Part shown: one piece after another, positions 47,160-60,300 of the stretch
Position numbering within the stretch: position 1 is the stretch's first letter
How the letters are laid out: each line of letters begins with the position of its first letter
Origin: Watersipora subatra
Taxonomy: Eukaryota; Bryozoa; Gymnolaemata; Cheilostomatida; Watersiporidae
Length of the DNA: 64,000 nt
Reading direction: 5' to 3'
Assembly (NCBI RefSeq): GCF_963576615.1
Contig: NC_088708.1
Span: 49,463,196 to 49,527,195, forward strand
Program-made: the position numbers and the translations under genes
Notes under the pieces: model-generated
What the model saw: only the letters and a program-made list of their open reading frames with translations
The model's database searches: none
What the model was told of the DNA's origin: nothing

Positions 47160-47645
47160 AGTTGCCCTCTCTTACTTGACATAGTATTTGAATATACAAG
47201 TATAAGGTGAAAGTATAAAAGTTAATATCTCTTGGTGACATAGATGAGTGAACTCCACTCTGGGAATACAGTATTAAACAGTATAATAAGCTTGCTGTGG
47301 TAATATTAACCATATTTGTCTCATGTTTTTTAACATGAATTTGCCCTCTTTTACTTGACATATGTAAAAGTTTAGGCCACTTGATTAGTGCTTTATAACA
47401 TTTATCGGACTTTGGAAGTTCATAAGATGATTTCATTACTAGTTTTCATATCATTATCATTGATTGTAAACAGGTTTCCTTTGAGTATGACACCATGTAT
47501 TACATTACGTTTGAGAGTTTTAGCACTTGTTAGTAAACATTATTCAAGGCAAGATTACCAGTTGTTGAAACTTTACAAGTTGTGGACCAGCATTGAGCGT
47601 AGCTAAAAAGATAGCTTGTAGTTGCCCTCTCTTACGTGACATAGT
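47160..47645. repeat. 22-bp motif TTGCCCTCTCTTACTTGACA, three dispersed copies
   Basis: Copies lie at 47162, 47341 and 47622 in the same orientation, each followed by TA(G/T). They are spaced about 180 and 280 bp, with unrelated DNA between. Confidence 0.8.
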
Positions 47646-47749
47646 TTGGTGCGTTTTAATTAAGATAAGCTGTGTCATCTGGTTTGACCATGAAGTAAAA
47701 CCTACCGTGTAAAACTCTAACTGCGTTGGCATTCATAAGTTGTGGTATT

Positions 47750-47812
47750 TTTTGCTACAGTAAGTTGTTGCTACAGTAAGTTGTTGCTACAGTAAGTTGT
47801 TGCTACAGTAAG
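47750..47812. repeat. 16-bp tandem TTGCTACAGTAAGTTG, four copies
   Basis: Four near-perfect units, each containing CAGTAAGT, a consensus 5' splice site on the + strand. The location is between the kinase and QRICH2-like genes. Confidence 0.9.
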
Positions 47813-48393
47813 ACTAGCTATATACTAGCTTGACTAGTTTTTTGGATAAATTTTTTGGCAGAAGAAAGTTCAAAGAGCTAATATAATTATGATGCCAGTA
47901 GAAATATATTCTTGTTATGAAAAAAGTAATTCAACTATGGAAAGCATTGCAGCCCAAAATTAGAACTTCATTTTTATTGTGGCCACACTCTGTTAATACT
48001 TGTCCTTTTGAGAAGAGCCTTTCATGAGTTTGAATATAACATGTTTATATTAGGAGATGTAAACTTGATGAATCTGATCCAACCAATCGCAAGATACCAT
48101 GACAGTCGCCAGGGCAACAGCGCATATGATGTTGTTAATTTATTTAGAAAAGCAATTAAAATATTATTTTGGTTTGTATTCAGAATCTGAGAGATTTGTA
48201 TCCAGAATCAACTTCCATTTTTACTCACCCAAGTGTGTTAACTTGCTGTATTTGCATTTTTTAATTGTCTCATTGCAAGTTTTGATTCTAGAATATTCCT
48301 TTTTAGAAGTGTATTAGGTCTTCCCTAGGTATGACAGCAAATACCCTGGCAGCATTTTTCATAATTCCTACTGCGTAATTTGAGCATGACAAT

Positions 48394-51300
48394 TTAGAGA
48401 CTGCGAATAGAAGGTGGCTCCGGTGTAGGGCTATGCGTGGGGGGAGGCGCCTTATTCCTGTCTGTCACTTTAGGAAGCTTGCTAGACTGATTTCCTTTAT
48501 ATATTTTACCATCATGACCAAATACTATGTGATTGTGTACATTAATACTTTGCTGCGAAGGACCACCGGTAGGCAAAGGTGATGCCTTTCCATTCAGGAT
48601 CTCTTCATGAATCTGTTAAATGAGAAATAAAACACATTAGTCATGCAGCCATTTCATGGGCAACCTTTTTATTTATAGCCACTCAAATATTTTACATAAA
48701 GTACAGCTTTAATCAAATTATCAAAACTCCTAGACAGAAACGCTAACTTGAACAATTATTTTTAGAGTTGTCTGCTCTTATCGGATGTATACCGCTACAG
48801 AAGGGTTGTGATTGTGCCTGCAGGCTAAACAATATATATATATATATATAAATCTCAGTGTTTGTCTTTTTGTTAAACTCTATGTCCAGTTATAGCAATT
48901 AAAATCTAACAACGAAAAATCTTCATGCATTTGGTCTGGAGACCTACAGATGTAGCCAACTTGATCATTAAGCTACACTGAACAAAATGGAATAATTGAG
49001 CAAATAGTCATTGCATTGGTTAAGATGTTTGCGCCTACAGCGCTGGCATGGAGTTAATAGTTAGCACTGTTGACTGTTACGCGTAACGATTGTTAAGCCA
49101 GTCCAAAACGTGGGTATCGTTCTAGTAAAGATTTTAGTAAATATCTAGCTTTGCAGGTAAGTTACACAAATTCATTGCATAATCCCACGACCAAACACGA
49201 GCGAAGCGTGTGTTTGGGAGCTTTATGATAAATGCATATGTGCACACAACTCCCGAAAATTATCTGTCAATCGTCATAACCAAACCCTTGTACTGAAATC
49301 CCATCAAAAAATTTAACCATTTTTGTGTAAAGTCGTTTAAGTATAATAATGATATGAAATACGTATAAACCTATTTAAATATGTTACCAAGTCTTTGAAA
49401 AGTTGAGACAATATCCTAAAACTTACTCGTCTGATCAGATAATACATAACTAGACAGATTAATTTGGCCTAAAATCGCCATTAAAACCTGACAAGCCTTT
49501 TTTAATCAAAATTAAGACCGGCAAACAAAACGCCAATAAAGCTGTGCGACAGATAGTAGAACTATTAAGCCGTACGCATTTCACGAAAAAAACATGCACA
49601 TTTCACCAGTCTATGGCATTGTCCAATTACCGAAGGTTTCTGCAATTAACGTAAAAGTACAGCAAGATAATCGCTTCTTTTTTGCCTATTTTATTATTCG
49701 ATTAAATTATTCAATTTTATAAGACTATTATAAGATTTAATTATAAGAATAATCATTCGAATTTACAAGATCGAAGTATATAGTGATCGATAGTGTGCAA
49801 TATGTTACTGTTAATACTTTTCTAAAGATTTTGTTGATGATATTACGGCTGTGCTCAATATCGCTGTACTGCCAAGCCGTTTTTAATATTTGCAAAATTA
49901 AGTAATAGGCCTACATTTCCTTATAGACATACAGCTATTTCTATGACAACCACTTAAAATCTGTTTAGATTTTTAAATTCAGCATAATTTTTTGGATATA
50001 AATTCAAAAACCTATATAAATATCACAACTTCTTGATATTGGTTGCTATGACGTTTTGAAATGTAAACCAAATTGTTTAAATTTCATTGGTTTTCGTTTC
50101 TCAAACTTTAACACCAGTTTTCTCAGAACTATTCTTTTGCACTAATGGTAAACATGCATTCAGTTTATTGACCATAAAACCTGTTGTAATTAAACTGAAA
50201 TAAAATTTTTTTTGCAAAATAACTGAGAATTTTCTCCTTCTGCCTGTGTAGATAACTCTAAATCTCACCCACCCGACTTAACCATGGTTTCTGTGATCAT
50301 GACCCATTTCTTCATTTTGCTCCAGTTTGCAAAAAACTTGAGAAGACTCCAGTTTGCAAAGATCTTGAGGCGAGTGCTCAAACTCCCAGGTCTCTGGTAG
50401 GAGACCCGAGTTAGAGCAGAATTTACCACCCATACGGAGTATCCGGGGTGAGGAAATAATTTTTTATATATATATCTATGTATATATATATACTGGACAG
50501 ATAGCGTAGTTGGTAAGGTATCATAACAGTGATCAATAGGTCCTCAGTTCAAACCCCAACAACTGCACTTTTCTGGTGGTCCTTAGACAAGACCCTTGCT
50601 TGTATAATGTCTACGACCTCTATGATGAGTGCAATAACCAAAGCCATGCCGGCTCGGACGTCGCCCGGTCAAACAAGGTCCGCGCTGCCTGTAGCTGAAC
50701 CAGGACAAGGCAGTGAAAAATAGACTACTGGTTTAAAACGGATGAAATGGACTCGGACTGATGACATGGACCTCATGCAGTGCTACTTTATGAGTGAACC
50801 TCAAGAGTGGGGTTACATGGGAAAGATGCACCAACTGTGGATAAACATGCGCTCTGAATTGTCACTAACCGCTAAGCAACTTGTAGCTCAGAGGAGTAAC
50901 ATAATCAAGCGGCATCTCATACACTGGTTCAAGTGTATTTATACTACCGGATATGTTTCTAATGGCTTTTCTGAAAACTGGTTGAGACATCCTGTAAGTT
51001 GCCTGCTTATTCTGGCAAGTTTATCCCATTGCTGGTTGTTGTACATGTACTTGAGATGTGTAGGTCGAAAAACAGTGCGCTAGTGCTTTTTTATATCACT
51101 AAAAGGGGTTGCGATATTATAGATATAGATGCTATCAAGCCTACTGAATTTAAACTGTGAATTTAGAAGAGTAACATAATCAAGCAGCATCTCATATCGG
51201 AACTTGAGGTAGATGAAATTAGGGAACAGTTCACCCAGGTAACCTTCAGTTCACCCAGGTAACCTTGACCAACGAGGAGTGCATATCAACACACACTGTC

Positions 51301-54300
51301 ACACATACACAATCTTGTGTTGTGTTGACTCACGGGTTGAAGAAGACATGCACTTTAACCTTGACCCAAGGGAGAAAGATCTTGCGGAAAATATCATCAA
51401 CAAAATGCCAGCTTCTAATGATGATGGAAGCAGGGTACCAATACGAAGAGTTGGTCATACCTAAGAAGCTGTTAGAAGACATTAACTTGGCACTGGGGTC
51501 AATCTCAACTGTATCGATCAGTGAGACTAATGCCCTAATCTACAGTACAGCAACTGTCATCTTGGAGGAGATGGGTATTAAGCGTTCAACAAGCGTTCAA
51601 CAAGGCTTCAAGCCATTCCATCCTGGCAGCTGAGGCTACAAAAGGACTTGCGCAAGAAAGTTAGTAGGCTCAGTGAGAGATCTAACTACTGTTTGGAGCG
51701 TCCAAAAAGGGAAGCCACAATAGAAGCTCTAGAATCTGCCAAACATCAGCTAGTAGCACTCTCGGCACGACTGAAGCGGTACACCAAAGAGCGGGATAAC
51801 AAGAGAATGAACAAACTGTTCATCAATAATCCACCTAGAGTGTATTCCCAGTTCAAAGGTGAACTGCAGAGGCCAATGTCAGATCCTCCCCGATCCAGCA
51901 CTTGAAAGTTCTGGAAGGACATTTGGGAGAAAGAGACTACTCATAACACCACTGCAAGTTGGCTGAAGAGGCTTAAAGAGAGCCATCAACACACTGTGAC
52001 TCAGCAAGGACTCACCATCAGCAAAGTGGAAATCAAGTGCAGAGTGCAGCGTATGAAGAGCTGGGCAGCACCTGGCCATGACATGATTCAAGCCTTCTGG
52101 TTGAAGAAATTGACTCCACTTCACACTAGAATGGCTAAGCAGATGGAATGCCTAATAGAACAAGGTGACCATCCAGAATGGCTGACCAAAGGATGAACTG
52201 TACTTCTGATAAAAGATCCTAAGCAGGGGCCGACTCCCAAAAACTATCGACCAATAACGCTCTTGCCCACCACCTGGAAACTGCTCTCAGGAATAGTTGC
52301 AGACAAACTGGAAGAGCACATGAGTCACTATATGACCAGTGCTCAGAAAGGAATTGGGCGCAACACCCGAGGAACCAAACATCAGTTACTGGTGGATCGG
52401 ACGGTCTGTCAAGACAGCAGGAGAAGGCAAACCAATCTTGCCATGGCTTGGATTGACTACAAAAAGGCCTATGACTCAATTCCCCATAGTTGGATACTTG
52501 AGTGCCTCAGTATTTACAATGTTCACCCTGCTCTAGTGGCATTCATCAAGATATCAATGACCAAATGGAAGACGGAACTGGAGGCTAATGGCAAAAAGCT
52601 GGCGAGTGTAAAAATTAAGCGAAGCATCTATCAAGGTGACTCCTTATCACCGCTGCTCTTTTGCATATGCCTAAACCTTTTAAGCAATATGCTGGAGAAG
52701 GCTCAATATGGGTACTAGTTTAAGAGTGGCACCAAGATAAACCACCTCTTCTACATGGATGACATCAAGCTGTACGCTAACAAAGAAAGGGACATTGATT
52801 CGCTAATACACCTCACTCAGGTATATAGCAAGAACATCAGAATGACCTTCGGTATTGAGAAATGTGGAAGGCTAATTCTTAAGAAAGACCATTCTGTGCT
52901 CACAGATGACCTAAGAATGCCAAATGGTACCATCAAAGATATAGAAGAAGGGTACAAGTACTTGGGGATTATGCAAAGCAACACCAACCACGAAGCCGAG
53001 GTACGTCACAAAGCCATTACCGAATACAAGAAACGCCTTCGGCAGGTCCTACGGAGCCAGCTCAATGCCAAGAACCAAGTCATGGCAATAAATACCTACT
53101 CACTGCCAGTAATAAGATATCCAGCAGGCATAATAAAGTAGACTGAGGAAGGCATCAAGGAAACAGATATAGCAACTCGTAAACTGCTGACCATGCATGG
53201 AGCACTCCACCCAAAATCTGATACTACTAGATTGTATCTCGATAGGGAAGATAGCGGTAGGAGACTCAAAAGTGTACAGCAGACAGTGAAAGAGGAGGAG
53301 CAAAGCATCAAAGCATATGCAGCCTCCATGGCCACTTCAGATAAGTTGCTAGCTGAATTTCAATCGGCTGCTCTTACAATGGACCTACGCTCTGATGATG
53401 AGGAAATTGACTGGCACACGAACCCTCTTCATGGTGCTTACCACCGACAAATATCTAAGGTTGGCGATCTTCACCAGACATATATGTGGCTAAACAAAGG
53501 AAACCTAACGGCCAATACAGAGTCGCTAATCATGGCAGCCCAGGAGCAAGTGCTCCCAACAAGGCAACTCCAAACAAAAATCTATCACACTAGAGACGAT
53601 ACTAGATGCAGACTGTGCAAAGATGCACCTGAGACCATCCAACACATCATCAGTGGATGCATGCAGCTAGCAAGAAACGCATACACCGAGCGGCACAATC
53701 ATGTCGCAGGTGTTGTGTATGGAAGTCTATGTGACGAGTATGGCCTTAATAAACCACAACACTGGTGGGAAGCTCCTGGTAAGGTGAATCAAAATGACTG
53801 TGCTAAGATCCTCTGGGACTTCTACATCCGGACTGACAAGCATGTCCTAGCAAACCAACCAGATATAGTGGTGGTAGACAAGGAGAACAAGAGGGCTACT
53901 ATAATAGATATAGCAGTACCCAATGACTACAATATAGCGAGCAAAGAAAAAGAAAATGTAGAGAAATATCTCCTTCTTGGAGAAGAGATTGAAAAATGCT
54001 GGGATGTAAGAACAACTGTAATCCCAGTAGTCATTGGGGCACTGGGCGCAATAACACCGGTGCATAAAATGTGGCTTGCCCAAATACCAACAGCAATCAA
54101 CTCAGGTGAGTTGCAGAAAAGTGCGCTAATGGGAACAGCTAAGATCTTGAGGCGAGTGCTCAAACTCCCAGGTCTCTGGTAGGAGACCCAAGTTAGAGCA
54201 GAAATTACTACCCATCTGGGGTGAGGAAACAATTTTTTTTTATATATTTATATATACATACAAAAACAAAAATCAGTTAGTTGTACCTACAGTCGATAAA

Positions 54301-57300
54301 ACAAAATACAATAAAAGCACTTACAGCAATATTACGAGCATTTCTTTGCTGTCTCAACGGGTCGATCATAGTGTAGTTTCCACCAACAGGTCGAGGAGCG
54401 CTAAAGGGGTCATATATGTCATCTCGATTTTGGAGTTGTTCTCTGATGCTTTTCAATTCATACGATGTATACGGTCTGTGCGACTTATGGCCAGAAATGC
54501 CACCCTCCATGGGTAAATTGACGCTTCTGTGGAAAACAATCAGATTGGGTAAAAATTCTAGCAATCATCTAATGCTTGGTGGCCTATATTATTGTTTATC
54601 TTGCCAGATAAGCCTGACATCATTCTCACTACTATCTCATTGCTCTTCAAACCTACTAGATTGGCTGTAAAAGAATTAAATATTCATTCAGCTTACATTT
54701 TATTAGGGTCTAAACTAACATTCTTGTTGCAGGCAAGGCAGTTGAATGGCATCATTTGTTTCTTGAAGGCGGTAGCATCGTCAGCGTGTAACTACAACAC
54801 AGCACTTACGTATACAATGTGACCTGTTATGTTACATACCATACTACACACAGTATTACATATAACCCTACTTAGTCTGATACATGCCATGTCACATGTA
54901 CATACTGTACTACACTACGTGTGACATGTACATACTGTACTATACTGCCTGTCACATGTACATACTGTACTATACTACATGCCACATGTACATACTGTAC
55001 CATACTACATGCCACATGTACATACTGTACCATACTACATGCCACATGTACATACCGTACCACACTACATGTCACATTTACATACTGTACTATACTGCCT
55101 GTCACATGTACATACTGTACCACACTACATGCCACATGTACATACTGTACCACACTACATGCCACATGTACATACTGTACCATACTACATGCCACATGTA
55201 CATACTGTACCATACTACATGCCACATGTACATACTGTACCACACTACATGCCACATGTACATACTGTACCATGCTACATGCCACATGTACATACTGTAC
55301 CATACTACATGCCACATGTACATGCTGTACCGCACTACATACCACAGACAATGCTTTACACCAAGCTACATGTGACATGGCACACTACCTAACAAAAAAT
55401 ACTGACTGCAGAGAAGTGTACTTAAAGACATACAAAACTGGTTGGCTTTATCATGTTATAAAACAAATACAAACCCTATAATCTGTCATCATCAGCTTTT
55501 GCAGTTTTGCCTCAAAGTTTTGAAGTATCTTTTTAATAGACAGCACCTCTTCCTGCTCTGCTTTGCTGTTCATTTTTGACAGCACTTTGTCTATTGTTTC
55601 TCTGCAGCATGATAAACACACATAGTATCACATAACAATCCCAGATCTCAGCTCTCTCTTTTAAAGACAATGCAATGTAACAGTTAGGTAATCAACTAGT
55701 CACTTCTAATCAGGTATTGAATATTCTAAATACACATATTAAACTATTTGTTATGCTAAAATTAAAGGAATAATCACTGTAGGTTTTTAATAATAGTAAC
55801 AATGTGACAATATGAAACATTCACTAATTGATCAAGTGACATTTTGCAATTGCAATTTATTTATCGATTTTGTTACAGTTTAAAGTTTTTACAATTTTTG
55901 CTCACCTCAAATATCACGAAAATGGAAATAACTTGGTATTCCATTATTTTTATGCTAATATATGTAGTATCAATATTAAAAACTGCTAGCAAGTCAGCAT
56001 TAGAATGCTAGATTCTACAAATGAATGATGAGAAAATATTTCTTATTTTGAAAAGACAAGCAGAAAAGTCATAAAAACCTTACTGACTTAATATAATTAT
56101 CTTTCAGTCAATAGATGGGTTTGAAAATCTTGAGGGACAAATGCAACTTTGGAGTTATCTGCTCATACAGTTTGCATGCAAAAATCATGGGTGTTGCAAA
56201 TATAAAATGTAACAAGGTTTTTACAATACACAACTTCAGGGCAAAATATAGTGAATAACAGAAACTTACCTTAAAGCCATTCAAAGGATTCACGCAATGG
56301 TTTCCATGAGTTAGAGATGCCCCGATTCTAATTTCACCAGCCGATTCAGATACCGATTCGATATACGTACCGATTCTTATTGAAAAATAATCCGATTCAG
56401 ATCTTTTGTGTTGCATAGATAATTGGTAATTTTGTTATGCAAATATAAATATAATGCAAAGAAAATATAAATATTGAGGTATTTATTTGTTTGTGTTTAT
56501 GGAAAAAAGATATACATGTATGTATTTTCACATACTGCCATACCATGCATTTAGTAACATAAAAGTCCATGTTTCTTGAAATCAGTTATCAATAATGATA
56601 ATTACTGTTAGGGGTACAGCTTTCTCTGTGATAATGAAGTCTCTCTTCTATTGCTGAACGAACTGCTGTGCATTTTTAAGTTTAGAGCAAATAGATTTTT
56701 CTTTTAATTACCGTTAGTGATTCAATTCTCTCAGCGAGACGTTTTTATCTTTTATCACTATCGATGTAGCCAGTCATACTGAAGACGGACTCACTTGCCA
56801 CAGATGATGGAGGACAGGCTAAATACCGATAAGTCACTGAGGTTATTTTATGCAGTACAAACAATAAATCATATCGTCAGTATCAAGCGAGAGATAGATA
56901 ACTTTATGCATCAACTGCTCAAATTACTTTCGTAATGCTAGTAAATAGAAGCATTACACCACATTCTTGTTTCTCATCATTATTCTCTTTTTCGTGATTG
57001 GCTGCAATAAATCATATTGCTGTAATTGGGAAATACCGCACTTTGTGATTACGTCCTGACGAAAGCCAAAATATTCCTCAGTTGTGTGGATGTTTATTAG
57101 GCTATAGATATGAAATAGATTGTGTGACAGGCCTGGAATTCGTTAGGTAAAAGTAAGGAATTTGCAGCTGATTATTTTTTATTTGTGTAGCAGGCCAAAA
57201 TATGGTTTTCTGCTAAATAGTTGATCTGTAAAAAGTATCTGAAGTTTCCGATCTTTTAAAAAAAGATCGGCTGATACCGATTCAGATACATGTACTTAAA

Positions 57301-60300
57301 GGTTGACTTGCAACAAAATTCACATTACAGTTATTTGGTATCAAAAGATTCACCATGTCTTACTCTGTTGTGTTGTAAGAGCCAAATATATGGAAATGTG
57401 ATTACAAGCTCTTAAAAGCTCAAAAACGAAAAGCCGTCATAGATTGGAATCTCTTTATTTCGATGACGTAACCACGAAATTTGGTTATCGTCTTGTCACG
57501 TATGTTCTCACGTGAATTGAAAGGCCAATACAAAGCTCAATATAAAACTTATCGTAGTACTAGTTTCTGACAAACACTTCGAGTTTTACCGAAGACCCCG
57601 TATCAAATATAGATGCTCGCTATTTTACAGTTTTGTTTCGGTTTGGTCTAGTCGGCAAGTCGTAATCTGATCATGTGACCCAATACTTTGCAAATAATTT
57701 TTGCAGCAGTTTTCGATTATCACAGGTGACCAACAGGCTCGTCATGATTATCAGACAATGATATGTACTGCTTCAAGCTAAGGCTAAAAATTAAACAAAT
57801 TTTTACAGTAAGTTATAAGATATCACTGCTAAAAGTGACAGCATTACGATGACGACAAAACAGACGCGTAAGAACAATAGACATGGTTTTATTGAATGCG
57901 TGAAGTATATTTGTGAAAATATTCGACGAATAAGGTTGCATGAAAGTGTAAACAGAAACCATCTTTCACAACTACATCACATTTGAGCCGTTTTGGAAAG
58001 GGAATCCAAACTATGGCGGTCTCATGTGGCTGCGATTTTCTGTTCGTTTTTGAGCTTTTAAGAGCTTGTAATCACCTTTCCACATATTTTGCACCTACCA
58101 CACAACAGAGTAAGACATAGTAAATTTTTTCATATCAAATAACTGTAATATGAATTTTGTTGCAAGTCAACCTTTAACACCCATATCGGCACCGATACCG
58201 ATTCCGATATTGAAATCGGGGCAACTCTATCATGAGTAAAAGGTCACCTTGTAAGAGCAGACAACTTTATAACTGCATTTTTCACCTAAAGGCTGTGAAA
58301 CTGGTAGAAAATGTTACATATAGTTTGTGTATTAAACAAATTTGAGGTAGAAATCCAAAATTAAGGTTGAGAGATCTGAGTCCAACCTACCTCCAATTAA
58401 ATTCTTGCTCCAAATTTTTGACCTTAAATCTGAGCCCGTTGATCGAATCTTCTAGAATTTTGTTGGTTCGTTTAAAATACTTCATATCGACTAACTCAGC
58501 TATGTCTCTTTTGTCACTCTTCATGGACAGTGCAAACTTGAGATAGTCTCTGTCTACCTTCTGTGATGAAACATGCCTGTAAATAACTCATACTTACTGT
58601 AGTTATATTAGATGTGTTACTTCCTGTAGTTATATTAGATGTGTTACTTACTGTAGTTATATTAGATGTGTTACTTACTGCAGTTATATTAGATGTGTTA
58701 CTTACTGTAGTTATATTAGATGTGTTACTTACTGTAGTTATATTAGATGTGTTACTTCCTGTAGTTATATTAGATGTGTTACTTACTGTAGTTATATTAG
58801 ATGTGTTACTTCCTGTAGTTATATTAGATGTGTTACTTACTGTAGTTATATTAGATGTGTTACTTACTGCAGTTATATTAGATGTGTTACTTACTGTAGT
58901 TATATTAGATGTGTTACTTACTGTAGTTATATTAGATGTGTTACTTACTGCAGTTATATTAGATGTGTTACTTACTGCAGTTATATTAGATGTGTTACTT
59001 ACTGCAGTTATATTAGATGTGTTACTTACTGTAGTTATATTAGATGTGTTACTTACTGCAGTTATATTAGATGTGTTACTTACTGTAGTTATATTAGATG
59101 TGTTACTGACTGCAGTTATATTAGATGTGTTACTTACTGCAGTTATATTAGATGTGTTACTTACTGCAGTTATATTAGATGTGTTACTTACTGCAGTTAT
59201 ATTAGATGTGTTACTTACTGTAGTTATATTAGATGTGTTACTTACTGCAGTTATATTAGATGTGTTACTTACTGTAGTTATATTAGATGTGTTACTTACT
59301 GTAGTTATATTAGATGTGTTACTTACTGCAGTTATATTAGATGTGTTACTTACTGCAGTTATATTAGATGTGTTACTTACTGCAGTTATATTAGATGTGT
59401 TACTTACTGTAGTTATATTAGATGTGTTACTTACTGCAGTTATATTAGATGTGTTACTTACTGTAGTTATATTAGATGTGTTACTGACTGCAGTTATATT
59501 AGATGTGTTACTTACTGCAGTTATATTAGATGTGTTACTTACTGCAGTTATATTAGATGTGTTACTTACTGCAGTTATATTAGATGTGTTACTTACTGTA
59601 GTTATATTACTGTTTGTTTGTATTATCATCAAAAAATAAAAAAAACATAATAGAAAAATCAATCTATATTTAATGATGAGGGCCCACATGCACAATAGCG
59701 TAGCTAGTCAAGGTGCAGAGCCCGGGTAGACAGTCAACAAAAATAAAAGTTCATTTACTGCAAAAAAAGCTATGTCAGAGAGTCAAGGAGCCATTGTTTC
59801 AGAGTAGTTCGGAAAACAGTGCGATTTCCAATCCGCCTTAATCCGACCGGCAGTCCGTTCCAGGCAGACGCCAGCTGGTAAGCCCAATGCCTGTGGCCAA
59901 CAGCGGAGGTCGAAGGTGGCAAGGGAAGAGAAAATTGAGAGTTTCTGGTATCATAAGGCGGATCTGGCTTAGATTTAATATAGCTTTTAAATTCAGAATG
60001 AGCCAATGTGCAAATATGTAAAAATATAATTCATGAATAGGTAGAATATTTGCTTTTTTGTAAAGATCAGAAGTACGATAGGTGGGGGGTTTATTAAAAA
60101 TTATTCTCAATAGTTGATTTTGAATTACCAAAATTTTATTAAGGTGACTCTGTGGTGCAGTTCCCCAAGCCTCAATACAATAGATAATTTTACTGTTGAT
60201 CAGACTGTTGTAATGCAAAATCAAAACATTTCTAGGCAATAAACCTGATGCTATATAAATCAGACCTAAGCTTTGTCTAAGTTTTGAACGGAGGCTGTCA

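Larger units (their letters stand above)
50480..54240 (+). mobile_element. R2-type non-LTR retrotransposon (restriction-like endonuclease class)
   Basis: About 3.7 kb, inserted antisense into the QRICH2-like intron between exons 54325 and 48612. It consists of a 5' leader with a tRNA-like segment, a DNA-binding-like N-terminal region, reverse transcriptase, a Cys/His knuckle and a C-terminal PD-(D/E)XK-type nuclease, then a short 3' UTR ending in T-rich and TA-rich sequence. A 3' fragment of another copy abuts the 5' end. An internal direct repeat of about 31 bp (50892-50922 and 51167-51197) brackets a 245-bp unrelated stretch. Confidence 0.8.
56312..58229 (-). mobile_element. hAT transposon remnant, with a nested MITE
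   Basis: The left end TAGAGATGCCCCGATT and the complement of the right end, TAGAGTTGCCCCGATT, are typical hAT termini. They are flanked by an 8-bp duplication differing at one base (CCATGAGT at 56304-56311, TCATGAGT at 58230-58237). CCGATTC-rich subterminal repeats follow both ends. The element is 1.9 kb, of which about 0.9 kb is the later MITE insertion (57300-58173). Confidence 0.88.

Noticed and set aside
54872-55481. Several overlapping frames of Cys/Thr/Tyr or Val/His repeats
   Set aside because: They come from the 30-bp array, open on both strands at once, which is typical of repeats and not of genes.
58514-59695. Long Asn/Thr/Ser-repeat frame (minus) and Leu/Val-repeat frame (plus)
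   Set aside because: Both arise from the 27-bp minisatellite, whose period is divisible by three; the array is intronic.
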